DNA of 64,000 nt from Hippophae tibetana (lineage: Eukaryota; Streptophyta; Magnoliopsida; Rosales; Elaeagnaceae): NCBI GenBank assembly GCA_037013495.1, contig CM072802.1, forward strand, positions 43,066,501 through 43,130,500, given 5' to 3'. A program made the translations under genes and the position numbers. Shown here in pieces: positions 43,190 to 55,999 of this stretch. Below the pieces are notes generated by a model, which did not search any database, was not told the DNA's origin, and worked only from the letters and a program-made list of their open reading frames with translations. The first letter of the stretch is position 1. Each line of letters opens with the position of its first letter.

Positions 43190-44709
43190 ATTATTTAGAA
43201 CATGCAAGTATACATGATTATGTACAAGTAATAAGTAATTTTAATAATTAGAGTTGTCGTACGCACAAAGATTAGTGACAATTTCTACTACTATTTATTT
43301 ATTTGTTAGCGAGTTAATTAAATTAGTAAAAGATAGGTTTTGAATTGTTTTTGAGAAAAATATCATAAAGCAATAAAATAATTTGTGAAAGGGTTATAAG
43401 AGATATGTGATTATGGGAATGTCCTCACCACTAACCTACAATTTTATAAATATGTCATGAATATAAATTAATATCTGAAGTTATAAATTACTTCATAATT
43501 TAAAATCATTCTTGATTTCTTAATATTAGCTTTAGAGATCTAGGTCTACTTAAAACTTCTTCTTCTTTTTTTGCATTGTGTGATTGATAGGTTTGCTTAT
43601 TAACCTTGATTAAAGATCTATCTATTAACCAACTTAATCTTGAACAACCTAAAAGTATGCTTACTAGTTTGTTAGTTCATTCATTGCATTAAGATCTAAA
43701 AAAATAATAACTAAACTATATAATATTAGAATAATTGTTTAACCTTTAGTGAATGTATTCAATGCTACTTCTAATAGCAGTCATAAGGTATCACTTCGAA
43801 TAAGAATATTAACGATTACATACTAACATTTTATATTAGATATAAACATATTAATGCAACAAACTAGTTGACTACCCTAATTCATAACATGCATAGTCAT
43901 AACATTTAAACATAGAATTAAACACATCAAGAATCAAGAATTAAAATAAATTTGTTCATGATATTAAATTAATTAAATCATAGTCTAGGGTTTGGAATTG
44001 CTCATAATCACATTAGAAGTTTAGCTAGACATGGATTCTAAAAGAATGAACATTATAATCATGAAAACTAAGAAGAGAATAAATAATAAGAAAAACTTAG
44101 GAATTATAGATGATGAAGCCAAAGTAATCCCATTCTCTAATCTTCAATTTTTTCTTGTAAATCTCCATCAAATTTTGCCTTAGATGTGTTATTGATCTCT
44201 ATTGTTTCTTGTAGAAATTGTATATGATTAATTAGTCATTTAATTACTTATATTGTGTATTAATGATTTGATTATGATAAGATTAAGATTGATCAAATGG
44301 TTAGGATTAGAAGTTGGTGATGAAAATCATTAAATTTGCATATTGAATAGATTGCTTGATCAATCAAGACCTTTAATCGATCGATCGATTAATTGTGATT
44401 TCTAACCTAAGAGTACTCAAGGGAAGCTCGATTGATCAATACCATTATCAATCGATCAATTAGCATTTGTCGTTCTTGCTATGTACACTCGATCAATCTC
44501 GAGTGAAGCTCGATTGATCAACTTCTTTGTTCCAATTTTAAACTTGAGGGTTCTCGATCGATCGAGTCCATTGTTTCTACTAATAACACATTGTTTTGTC
44601 CATTTTTTTCTCAATTCAACCCTAATCAACTATACAGCATAAAATAAATATATAAAATACATATGAAACACTAATTCATTGTAAATATGTATATTCAATG
44701 ACACTGATC
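43190..44709 (-). repeat. Probable LTR of a Ty3-type (Tat/Athila-like) element, minus strand, approximate limits
   Basis: Read on the minus strand it would start TGTCATTGAATATACA (about 44703) and end with GTGCGTACGACAACTC and TTACTTGTACATAATCATGT (about 43200). This is the wording of the 3' part of long Ty3 LTRs. No primer site or second copy was found, and the limits are uncertain. Confidence 0.35.
44345..44570. repeat. Cluster of TCGATCGATCGA/TTGATCAA palindromic words
   Basis: At least eight ATCGATCGATCGAT, CTCGATCGATCGAG, TCGATTGATCAA or related self-complementary words lie in about 225 bp, inside the probable LTR. Confidence 0.75.
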
Positions 44710-45805
44710 AAACTTTCCCATACCAATTCTTTACTAGTCCTTGAGTAAAGACAAAAAAATATAAGTTTTCTAGCATTATGCTCAAAGTATGTATGTGAAT
44801 TTGCATTCACTAGCAATAGTTAAGCCTTGTAAATTAAACTAAGTTATTATATCACTCATTTCTATGGATCCCTATTCTTCTTCTTAGACTTGACTTAGAC
44901 ATAATAGATTTTTCCTTAGAATTTGCTCTCCATTCATTAAAAATATTTCCTAAAATCAAAATTTTTTCATCTCGTTGTAATGTGGTTAGACTTTGTTAGT
45001 TCAATAAAATGAAAGAGAATGGAAAACTAAAATTTCAAAAGTCGTGAATTAAGAGAAAGAGATTTATGACTAACATTATCTTAAGGTCGATTATGTCAAC
45101 AAAACTTAGAGTCAAATTTCATTGTTTTGGACCTAAGCCACGTTATATGTGTGTGTATTATCTTTTCAGCTTCTTCTTTTATTTTCTTATTCTTGTTATA
45201 TTTATTTTTATTTTTTTCTTTTATAAGAATGCATATTGTAGCTAGGGTTATTCATGTGTGTGTCGGGGAATTAAACATTCTCTAGTACAATTGATATTTT
45301 TAAATGTTATTATAATATTGTCATAGAATCTATTATTTTTTGTGCAACTCTACTTGTTCTTGACTATAGGGTACAACCTTTATGTTTGGTTCAAAGGGTC
45401 AGAAATGGGTACAAATAACTGGCTCATGTAAGCCCAAATTAGTTTACTAATGTTGTTGTCCTTAGAACAACAACATTAAGAGTATGGTAATTTAGCTAAA
45501 AAAGTTAATTATATTGCCTTAACCCTTATTTTAAGAAATACATTTTTGCATTTTCCTTGATAACTAAAGAAAAGTTATAGCATCCCATCTCATTTATTCA
45601 AAGCACCAAAAAGTTCGAAGGGATTTCCAATATTTTTCACAAGCTCAAGTTTTGAGTAAAATTATCATAAAGCTACGTTCACCAAGGAAAAATGTTAAGA
45701 ATTTTCCAACATCCATCATTCTTTTCATCTTATCATTGTTTTAACTAATTTTATCATAGATGCCAAGAAATAAAGAGAATGAGATTGTTCCCAAGTTAGT
45801 CTATT
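44710..45805. other. No gene recognised
   Basis: AT-rich, without a coherent frame on either strand. It may be decayed retroelement DNA. Confidence 0.35.
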
Positions 45806-45817
45806 ACTTTTACTATT

Positions 45818-46573
45818 CTAAGTAATGCAATAAATATTATTAGGTTTGTATAAACTTCTAGACAAAGTTGGAATGCATTGATTCCATCTTAAGGTCCATA
45901 TATGTAGTCTATTTGTGTTTGTTAATATCCTCAATTGTTGGTTAATAGACAATGTCTCATCTATATAACTATTAGACATAACAACTTGTGCATCATTGGC
46001 TCTTATGTACCGATCAAGTAATCTAATTACTCTTCTATTATGATGAAGTTGTGGTAGATCTTGACTATAGGTCATGAATTCTTGGTATGGTTGAGTATCA
46101 ACATTAATAGGTGGTGGTTTTTTGATCCCATCAGACTCTAATTACTCGAGCAACACCTTGCTTTGAGGTTTATTGTTGTTCATATAATCATGTTCAAGAA
46201 ATATGACATTTGTTAACATGAACACCTTATTCTCTTTACTGTTATAGAAAAATCCTCCTTTTGTTTCTTTACAATATCTAACAAACACACATACTTGTAA
46301 CCTTGGCTCTAACTTTCTAATCTTCCCTCTAACCACAGATGATGGACATTCCCATATGCGAATGTGGCACAAACTAGGTTTACGTGACATCCACAGTTTC
46401 ATTAGTCTTAAGAATGAAGTTGGAAGGAACCACACTTAGTATATGTACAACTATTTGTAGGGTATATCCCCAAACAATGTAGGCAAGGATGCATAACTCA
46501 TTATTAACCTAACAATTTCAAGGAAAATTTTATTTTTCCTCTCCACGACACCATTATGTTGTGATGTACTAGG
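45818..46573 (-). pseudogene. Ty1/copia integrase C-terminal remnant
   Basis: Read leftward from 46573: SQHNGVVERKNKIFLEIVR and MSYASLP (end of the integrase core). Next, at 46435-46142, come RKPSLCHIRIWECPSSV, then KLEPRLQVCVFVRYCKETKG, then VFMLTNVIFLEHDYM, the C-terminal GKNK-like block of copia polyproteins. Further left, with frameshifts, the linker to the reverse transcriptase is visible to about 45820. It is cut at 46573 by the Athila LTR. No reverse transcriptase follows here. Confidence 0.8.
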
Positions 46574-48323
46574 TGCTATGAGTTATAAGTACCTAAAAAC
46601 ACTTAATACATCGTGATTTTATGCATGTTTAATGTTTATATAGATTTGTATTTACTTGTTTTACTATCATTTTATGCTAATTTATTTTTTCAAAATCATA
46701 GATATATTTTATTATTTTTTAGGTATTTGTTGTATTAAAATAAATTAACTTGAAGCACTCTATTATAATTTGGAAGATTAAAAGAAAATATTTATAAAAT
46801 ATTATATATGTTTAAAAATTGAAAAAAAATTATATGGAAATTAGGGTTTCAAAGTGATGCAATTTGAAGTTTACCACGACATAAAAACATATTAAGCCAC
46901 GACACAAGGTTAAATGAAAAAGATTAAATGCGTCCTAGGTATGATGCAGGCCGTGATGTGAAAACATTGTGTGCTACAATGCGAAAAGAGTGGATTGTGC
47001 TTAAGCTGTGAATAGGCTATGTATGCCACAATGTGAATAAATTGTATGCCGCGCTATAAATTAAAAAAATTCACTTTGTTTCTCCTTTCTTCACCACCAT
47101 ATTTCTATTGTAAAAATATATCTTAGAACCCCACAACTCTCTTAGTAGTTGATTTCTTAGCTTTCTTTAGTCTTTTTTATTTCTTTTAGTAGTTTAAAGT
47201 TCTCTCATTTGAGAGTTGAATAAACTTAGTTAATATAATATTTTTTCTTTTCAATTCAATAAACAACGCATCAATTATATTTAGAGGTTTTTCAAAAGCA
47301 ATTCTATGAATTCTGTTGAGGCATATTTAAAATATATTATTTTCAAAAAAATTCTAAGTGTTGTTTTACATGTTATATGTTTAATTTATTGATTATTTAT
47401 TAAGGTATGTATGTGTGGTTGTAAATAGTATGGATATTAGTAATGTTGTTATACTTGTGAAATATTAAAGTAGATTAAATATTTTTATAAAATGAATTAA
47501 GTTTTATTTCATCATCAAGATTTAAATCTAAGTTTGTAAATAAAAACTCTCTTGACGAATTGTTTTTCATAATAAATAAGAGAGTTAGATTTAAGATTTA
47601 AATTATCTGAATCTGATTAAGAGTTGCACTCTTAAATCTTTTAGCCCATTTTGAGTGGGCTTTATTTCAAAGATTTTATTAGAATTATTATTGAAGATAT
47701 ATTGACAACATATCATTTATAATAGTTTTAAAATCTGAAAGTTAATTTCATATACTTAAATCATAAACCTAACTTAAAAATCTTGATGAAAGTTTAAATT
47801 GTTAGAACCAATCGATGGTGGTAACTAAATGGTTCACTATCTCTTAGAAAAGAAATATAATTTAATTAAAATTAACTACTAAACTTAACTAAAGAAGATA
47901 AGTAGTTTTAATTAATAATAAAAATAGTAGACTTAATTAATCTTCTATTTTTAAATACAAGAGAGAATCAATAATCATAGTTCATGTATTTAATATCCTA
48001 CTTAATATTGAACAAACATAATTAACTAATTAATATATCTCATAAATTCTCAATTCCATGATAAATGTTTAATTGCTTAAATATTTATTGAATCTATCTT
48101 TATTTTTATATCAATTATTTATAAACTTGACCCAAAAGAATTATATTAAGATGTTTAGGTTATTTAATTTTAAATTTAAAAATTTGGTGAATAATTTAAA
48201 AACCATATGATTCCTCTTTATATTGACATTGAGAGTATACTTATTATTTTTTATAAGTGATTCGTGCACTTACATACTATTTTATAAATCATAGAAAATT
48301 AGTATACAATAATTTTATGCCTA
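46574..48323 (+). repeat. 5' LTR of the Athila-like element
   Basis: About 1.75 kb. The left border is set by the end of the copia integrase frame (within a few bases). The 3' part ends GATTCGTGCACTTACATAC...TTATGCCTA, just before the primer-site region. It is a diverged relative of the TGATGAG LTRs at 49108, 51840 and 56000 (shared TCGTGATTTTATGCA start and ATTCGTGCACTT end). Confidence 0.7.
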
Positions 48324-48349
48324 AATTTTTTTGGTGCTATTGCTCGGGA
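48324..48349 (+). other. Primer-binding-site region of the Athila-like element
   Basis: TTTTTTTGGTGCTATTGCTC (from about 48327) is a mutated form of the TTTTTGGCGCCGTTGCCGGG sequence that follows the 5' LTR in many Athila/Tat elements. Confidence 0.65.
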
Positions 48350-48839
48350 GGAATAACGTTTTTAAATTATTATTATCAAAATCTTAAAAACTTTTTGTAC
48401 TATAAATATTGTTATTTTTATTTTATTTAAAAAATAAAAAATTTCATAAATAAATAAAATAAAATTTAATTTTCTTTTCTTTTAACAATTTTTTATTATT
48501 TATTTTTAATTTTACTTTTGTTTTCTTTCTTTAATTCTTTTATCCTTTTAATTTTTGGTTAAACTTTTGTATAATAAATGATTTTATAGTTTAAATTCTT
48601 ATATTAATGTATGAATAGTATGTAATTATCTTTTTTACTTGCGATTTTATTTATTTAATAAGTAATCTCCTATCTTTATTTTTTTATTAATGTATAAAAA
48701 CTAAGAGATATTTGAGAAGGAACTCACACTTTTTATTAACAACTACAAGATAAAACAAATTTCGAGAAAAATGAACATTGATTAGGAGTAAGACGAATAA
48801 ACCCAAGTTTAACTAGGCAAAGGTGACGGTGAAAAGAAA

Positions 48840-48986
48840 ATGATGAAGGAGTATGCATTGCCTATCTTTGGCAATACTAACTCTTGCATACAACTTGGAT
48901 AAGCTGCAAGGAATTATGAGTTAAAAAATATTTTTCCTTCAATTTACAGTACCCCTAATGAAGACTCTTTAAACTTTATTAGAGAA
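48840..48986 (+). pseudogene. Athila-like gag, N-terminal part
   Basis: From ATG 48840: MMKEYALPIFGNTNSCIQLG, a stop, then AARNYELKNIFPSIYS and TPNEDSLNFIREFY. This matches the start of Athila gag (matrix/capsid). It is cut by the TTTTA target site at 48987-48991 and resumes at 60139. Confidence 0.75.
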
Positions 48987-48991
48987 TTTTA

Positions 48992-51839
48992 TTAAAAAAC
49001 CATATAAATTTAATATAAGTACTTACAATGCCTTAAAAATAATTTTTGACAATACATTGAAGGGTATGAATATATTGGGAAAAATTTGTCGAAAAAATTA
49101 GACTTATGATGAGTGCTCAAAAAGCACTAAAATAACCATGATTTTATGCACATTAATTGATTAAAAATATATATATTTATATGTTTTATCATATATTTAT
49201 ATAAATTTGTCTTTTTCGGAATCACGGGTATTTTTATTATTTTTCAGGTATTTTGGCATAAAAAAGTAACTTAAAGACTCAAAGAGGAATACTGGAAGCA
49301 ATACATCACAAATATATTAATAAATAAATGGGGAAAGGTCAACAAATATGCAAAAAATAGACAAAATGGGTCAAAAATGTCAAAAAGGAGAAAATCGCGC
49401 CGCTGCGCCGCGAAGCTGCCCAGCCGCACGCCCCATCCCGCGCGCGCCGACACCCGTTTCGCCCCATTTTTCACGTGTAGCCGCCCCCATGACGTCATGC
49501 TGACGTCATCACTGACCTCAGCATTTGCACTACGCGTTTTTACATTTTTTTACTCATTTTTTCTCTCCATCCTCACATATAAATACTCCCTTCCCTTCAC
49601 TTCAAAACACACTTCTCTCTTCTTTCTTTCTCTCTTTTCTTAGATCTTTAGTTTTTTTTAGTTTTTCTTAGTTTTTAGTTAATTTCTCTTAGTTTTAGAG
49701 TTCTTCCCTTTTTGGGAAGAACTAGTTATGTTTATGTAATTTTTTAGCTTTTTGATTCAATAAATGGGAGTGCAAATTCCGCTTGGAGGTTTTCCAACAA
49801 CGGAAATAGCGTCGAAGTTCTGTAAGGATTTTATTTTCTTTACAGTTATTTTTATGCTTTATTCTTACATGTTATATTTAATTTGTCTGTGATTAAATTT
49901 AACTGTGCTGGCTATTAATAAATATGATGTAATAATAACGTTGTTATGCTTGCGAAATATTAAATAGGTGAAAATCTCTAAAATGAATTGATTTTGTTTT
50001 TATTCAAGATTTTATATTAAGAATGTTAGAGAGAAATATATTATTTTTCATTACAAACTTAAACCTGAAAATTAGATTTTAAGGTTTAGTTATCCGGTCT
50101 GATTTAGAGTAGTGCTCTTTTATTTGATGGTACAATCGCCCGGTAGTTAGAGTGAAGCTCTATTTCAAAAGTTTTTATAAGAATTATTATCTGAAAATGT
50201 ATTGACGACATGTTTTCAGTAGTGGTTTTAAAACTTAAAAGTTAGTACTTGGATAACTAAATTCTTAGGTTTAATTTGGACACCTTAAATAAAGTTTAAA
50301 CTGTCTAACCCCACCAAAGGTGGCATTTAAATGGTTCATTTTCAATTAGAAAAAGGAATTAATTTAATTAAGCATATTAGTTATCAACCCCACCCACAGG
50401 TGTTAATTGATTTGTTTAGTTAACAAAGAATATCTAACCCCACCAAAGGTGGTATTCATACAAAAAAGGGAGAATCAATAAATATCAATTCATATCTTTA
50501 ATAACCTACATAATATGAGCAAGCATAATTAACTTACTTATTATATCCATAAATACTCCGCCATTATAAATGATAAAATTTGCATAAATGTTTATTGAAT
50601 CTATGTTTAATTTTATGTATGTAGATTAAAACACAAAAGCCCAAAATATCGTGACAGGATGTTTAGGATTTAATTTCGTTTTTAAAAGTTTGAATAATAA
50701 ATTAGAAACCACATACATTCCTTCCTTAGATCGACCTTGGCAGTATACTTATCATTTTCTTTGAAATGATTCGTGCACTTGCGAGAGTTTTATAAATATT
50801 AAAACCAAAGTATTGGCAAGAATCGGCGATGCCGGTTTTCGCTCATCAACTTAATAGGAAAAATTTTACATACCTTGTTTCCAACCTCGCCAACCTTTTG
50901 CTACCATCTCGCCATCACTACTACTAAGCTCATTGGCGAGCTCCCTAACGAGCTACTCATTTTGGTTATAAAAAAGGGTTGAAACACCCCATTTTCTTCA
51001 TATTTTTCTTTCCCCCTTTCTCCCTTACTCTAAGACCACCTCCCCCTCAATTGTATAGGTCATTCGGCATATCTTGGAAGGCGATGCCGGAATAAACATC
51101 AAGGAGTTCAAGTTTGGAAGCTTAGCAGCGGAATAATTTTTGAGGTAGGGGTCCTTACTCTAGCTTTTTATATTCATGCATTATTTTTATAAATGAAATG
51201 TCATGCGTCATATGTTATTAATAAAAGTAAAAAACTAAATTCCATAATTTTATAAGTAATGTTATAATTTTAGAAATGTTGCTTAAAATGAGATTCTCAT
51301 CGTAATGTTTTATAATGTATGCATTGGAAATATTTTTGATATAAAACGAGTATCAAAAGTTGATATGAAATGAATATTGAAAATGTGATATGACATTCGA
51401 GAATTTTGATATATGCATTATTAGAAATGATTTATTTTTTAAGGAATTTCCTATATGTTGTCTTGTAGAGTATAGTACCCATAGGCTACTAGTTATAGTA
51501 GATAGATTTCGACAAACTATAGGTACGTATTCATATCACATGTATTATGAGAGGTTTTTCGTCTATGGTGTCTTTTGACCAGACTTCATAGTTGTGATTA
51601 TTGATCATGGATTTTTATTATTATGAATTATTACAGTGGTGGATAGTTATGGAGGTGTATTATTGCGGTGCTTACACATGAGCCTCAGAGTTGGACCTCT
51701 CGTTGTGTTTGGAGGTTGTCGTCTCTTGGGTCCCGAATTTGTTACCATGGTTTGCACATGTGCACATGTGTTCTAGACCCTTAGACAAGGGACTATATGA
51801 CATGATTTGACAGATACATATTCCATATGTATTGTGGTC
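48992..51839 (+). repeat. Tekay/Del 5' LTR, interrupted by a solo LTR and cut at its right side
   Basis: The pieces 48992-49107 and 50854-51839 together match 58304 to about 59415 of the 3' LTR (shared ctcgccaacct words, GGTTATAAAAAGGG promoter-like sequence near 50960, and CTTACTCTAGCTTTTTATAT). The last part is missing from 51840, where another LTR begins. Confidence 0.85.
49108..50848 (+). mobile_element. Solo LTR, 1741 bp, TGATGAG...CTCATCA family
   Basis: A 7-bp inverted terminus TGATGAG/CTCATCA and a perfect 5-bp target duplication ACTTA (49103-49107 and 50849-50853). It carries an unusual GC-rich patch (49395-49465), a TATA box ATATAAATA (about 49577), and a 3' part ending GATTCGTGCACTTGCGAG. 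A Ty3 Athila-type LTR left by recombination between two LTRs. Confidence 0.92.
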
Positions 51840-52185
51840 TGATGAGCAAAACTGGCATCGCCGATCCTGACATTACTTTGGTTTTATATTTATAAAACTC
51901 TCACAAGTGCACGAATTATTTCATAGAAAATGATAAGTATACTCCCAAGGTCGATCTAAGGAAGGAATATATGTGGTTTTAATTTATTATTCAAACTTTT
52001 AAAAATGAAATTAAATCTTAAACATTCTGTCACGATATTTGGGGTTTTGTGTTTTTAATCTAATAACATAAAAATAAACATAGATACAGATTCAATAAAC
52101 ATTTATACAAATTTTATCTTTTATAATAATGGAGTATTTAGGATATAATAATTATGTTAATTATGCTTGCTCATATTATACAAAT
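51840..52185 (-). repeat. Fragment of a TGATGAG-family LTR, minus strand
   Basis: TGATGAGCAAAACTGGCATC at 51840 is the exact terminal sequence of the family read backwards. About 345 bp of the LTR 3' part follow. It sits flush against the Tekay 5' LTR (target at about 51839), then ends near 52185 without the rest. Confidence 0.8.
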
Positions 52186-52189
52186 TATA

Positions 52190-52890
52190 TATATATTTTT
52201 TAGAGAGTCAACCCATGTACAAATTGTACATTTTTTTGGATTTTGGTGAGTGGTTAATTTTGTGGCTTTTCTGTTTGATTTTGGTTTTGGTCACCCCATA
52301 TATGTTTTTTTGTAACAGTCATGCACGAATGGGATAAAAGAATATACTATTAATTTCTACTTAAATCATTTAATCTAAGCAAAAATAATAAAAAAATATA
52401 CAAAACTATTAGAAAAACATTCATACATTCAATGCCAATACCTATAGAGATAATCTAAAAATTTGAAGAAATAAGAAATGTGTTTGGAGTAGAAAAAATA
52501 TATATTTCACTCTGAATAAAGAAAATTATGCTCAAATTATATCTCACAAAGGTAGTCTCCACTAAAAAAAATTCATAAACACCAATTTTGGGTTTAATAT
52601 AATTTTCACATCTTATCAAGAAATACTAGTTATGACAAAAACTAACTAATTAACAAAAAAAAATTAAAATATATATTTCATGATATGTTTTCAAAAATGA
52701 ATCTAATAGTATAAAAGACTTAACTATTTACTTAAATTTGATTTAAAGAAATGATAAATTTTTGTGAGAATTTTTAAAAATAATTTTAAAATTCCAAAAA
52801 TTACTAAATCACACAAAGAAAATAAAATCAAACACAATACATGGATTTATTCTCTAAGAAAAGGGAAACAAAAAGATAAAATAATATAAA
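52190..52890. other. No gene recognised
   Basis: AT-rich sequence between an LTR fragment and a copia fragment. No frame or repeat could be assigned. Confidence 0.4.
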
Positions 52891-52904
52891 TAAATAAACA
52901 CCTT

Positions 52905-53165
52905 GAATACATTGGATGCTTGAGATTGGCTAAGAGGGTTTTCTTACAATTATGAATGATCTAGATGCCCAGAACATAGCTTGTCTCTCCCAAATCCTTA
53001 ATCTTGAACTTCTTAACCAACCATTTTTTTACATGTGACACCATCTCTACACTACACTTAATAAGTAAAATGTCATCTACATAAAGTACTAGGAAAACCA
53101 CTTTTTTATTCTTGATGAGTTTGTGAATACAAGGTTTTGCTTAAAACCATAGGTCTTCATGGCGC
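52905..53165 (-). pseudogene. Ty1/copia reverse transcriptase fragment
   Basis: Read on the minus strand: HKLIKNKKVVFLVLYVDDIL with the YVDD catalytic motif (codons 53083-53072), then VKKWLVKKFKIKDLGETSY and VLGI followed by a stop and IIHN. A small palm-domain fragment, unrelated to its Ty3 surroundings. Confidence 0.85.
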
Positions 53166-53169
53166 AAAT

Positions 53170-54130
53170 TAAGAAATGTGTGCAAATTAATTGTACTAAG
53201 TAACGATTGAACTTGGGAAGAACCCGAGGTAAAAAGTAGAAATTACTATAATGAAGAGTTGCAAGGACTTGTCTTCTTTATTTCAAGGAATGACAAATTT
53301 TGATTTATTACGAGTTTTTTTAAAAGGACGTGTCACCTACCTTATAAATGGGTTCGTTTTAGCCGTAACTTGATTTTCTAAAAAAGTTGGACATTTTATG
53401 AATGATTCATAGGATTGAACTGACTCTAGGAGAAATTGTCAACATTTTCTTATTTTCAAACCATAGGAATCTTCTCAATGAATTGTAGCAGTCACTTATA
53501 AGATTGAAAAAGTTGAACCAAAAACAAGTTCATGAAAGTCTCAACCTAATGATTGGATCTTACGTCGCCAATATTGTCATAATATGATTAACGTCAAATT
53601 GGATTGCAACTGTAGTGAGGATTCATATTCTACTATCTATTTTGAGATATCAAATACTCAGAAGGGATTTCCCAAAGCTAAGTCAACAGTCTAGCTGATA
53701 ATCACATGAACAATTTTTTGATGACCAATACAATCTTTTCAAGAACCAACCCTCTAACCTTATCAATCAATTTGATTTCCTTTCTAAAGAACAATCAAAT
53801 CCCTCAAATCATCATCAATCAACATAAGAAAAGAATAAGGACATAAGCTATACAACTATTGGATACAAATTCATTTAACACTTGTGTCACCTATTCTTTT
53901 ACTTCTTTAATCTTTATCTCATAATTAAATCTTATAAACCCCTTATTTCAAATTTTTCTCTTGGATTCTTTTTTGATATCCTTTATGTCTGTAATAGCTC
54001 AATTTCATGATGGAAGGGTAAATCCTATTAATTGTTTCCTTAAGTAGTGTCTAGAAGGAAGAGTGGATCAGAAAAGTGTAATCCTATAAAAATTTCTAGA
54101 AATGGATGCTAATGAAGGAATGAGCTTGAC
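53170..54130. other. Decayed interior of the nested element
   Basis: Only short frames. The right part may be the protease to reverse-transcriptase linker of the Tekay element on the plus strand, but similarity is too weak to fix limits. Confidence 0.35.
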
Positions 54131-54139
54131 ATAACTACA

Positions 54140-54400
54140 AGTGGTGAATAAATATTTGAATGTATTTTCTGAAGAATTATTATGATTTTTCCCAACTCAA
54201 GAACGATTTTTCATGAAATTGAGTAAATAACTATCTCTTCCTATTGAATGACACTAGTGGATAAAGGAGTTAAGGAAACAATTGGATGAACTATTGGCAC
54301 AATGATTTGTTCAACCAAGATTGACGCCTTGTCAAACTCAATTAAAATGAAGGAAGTGAGCCTAAACTTGCACGTTGATTATCATTAGATGGAGAATTTG
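54140..54400 (+). pseudogene. Tekay/Del-type reverse transcriptase N-terminal remnant
   Basis: Plus-strand frames with many stops keep the conserved spacing: VNKYLNVFSEEL (VxxxFxDVFPEEL), SLPIE, then WIKELRKQLDELLAQ and FVQPRLTPCQTQL, then LNLHVDYH. This is the entry to the Ty3 reverse transcriptase. The catalytic FxDD part is not recognisable. Confidence 0.6.
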
Positions 54401-55998
54401 ATCAACTCAAGGATACGAGCCTTCAAAGTTAAGACCTTGATGGTTTTAAGTTAGGAAAATAGGACATACTAAAATTACCTTCCAAGCTTAAAGCAATCAC
54501 TCTTGGAGAATGAGGATCTAGTGGGAGTATTACTCTGAAGTAATCAAAGATCGATGATTTTAAATGAAAATAAATTTGAGAAGGCAAAAATTGGTGACTG
54601 TTGATTCAAAAAGGCATCAATTGGAATAATAAAAAAAATGTAAACATGGAGTAACCCTATAATAATTTAAAGTGTGATTGTTGATTGCATCAATAATTGT
54701 TGTACTGAATGATGAAACATCACATGTAGTGTTCACCGACATATCGTAGAAAGGATTTGGATGCACTTGAATGTTTACACAAAGATTTGGTGAAACAAGA
54801 TTTGCATTTAGGATGTCTCTTAAAATTTGAAGCATCATTTATTTTGAAAGGTAATTTAAGATTTTTGTAAATAAAGATTACGAGAATCTATGCGATTTAA
54901 GGGACATCAACATTGAGAATTGTGACGATTAAACCAAGGAAGATCCATATAGAATACATCAAGAGAATCGTTTGGTCATAAGTTAACAACAAGGATCTAC
55001 CAAAATTTTATATTTTCTATGGAGAAGTGGAGAATGATCATAAGTATGAAATTAATTTTGTAAAAGTATCTTTAAAGGATTATGATTTCACACTGAGAAA
55101 ACAAAAGACATTCTTAAGTCAAAAGTTAGAGTTGTCGCATAAAAGATATTTGTACATGACGAAAATACTAGAATGATAAAAGGATTCCAAGTTGAAAATA
55201 TAGGATAATGGAAGACAAGTATATCTTTATACTTAACCTTACAACATAATGAGCAGCTCAATTTAACGATCACAAATTTTCGCATAGCATGGTGGAGAAT
55301 ATTGGAAGGAGAAAGGTGGATAGATAGATTTTCACTATTGGAACATTGCATTTTCAATTAAAAGATAACAATCGTATATAAAGACTCTTTAAGGACAAGG
55401 ACCAATAGAAGAAAACATATAAAAATTGATAGTACATCCTAGAAATGTGGAATGTATTATAATTTTAACAAAAAGTAACTGGCAAAGTAGAACGAAAAAG
55501 AATGTAGATTAACTTGAGAAAACTACATCAAATGATGATAACATGAGACTCGATATATGATTAATGATTTTCACAAAAGATTGTACGATTGTATGGTATA
55601 TTAGAGTCAATTGTGCCATATCAAGATTTGAAAACTTATGCCATATCAAGATTTGAAACTTTTTCTCTCAAAAATAGAATTATTACAAAAATCTTTACGA
55701 ATAGAATTGCTGTATAATACTTTGGAAAATTTAAAAGGAACATTTGAATATTAAAAGAACATATTGTGAACATATGTCATGGAGTTCTAAGAGAAATTAG
55801 ATCAAACAATTGCCAACAATTAATTTCACTTACAACAATGACTATAAAAAAAAGATGATGAACATGTATAAGGAAAACCATATAGACTTTAGAGATGATG
55901 AACAGAAAAGCAAAAAATCATAGGAAAAGCACACAAGTAAAAAATTCATGGTACATTGATGAGCACAACATCAAGTCCCCAACAATGACGCCAAAAAC
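54400..55998. other. Decayed interior; leader of the inverted LTR element at its right end
   Basis: No usable frame. The last 30 bases, read on the minus strand, are AGTTTTTGGCGTCATTGTTG, the primer-site region that follows a Ty3 5' LTR, so the LTR at 56000-57792 keeps the start of an internal region. Confidence 0.55.
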
Positions 55999-55999
55999 T

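Noticed and set aside
49271-49643. Overlapping frames in the GC-rich part of the solo LTR
   Set aside because: LTR sequence with biased composition; both strands stay open by chance.
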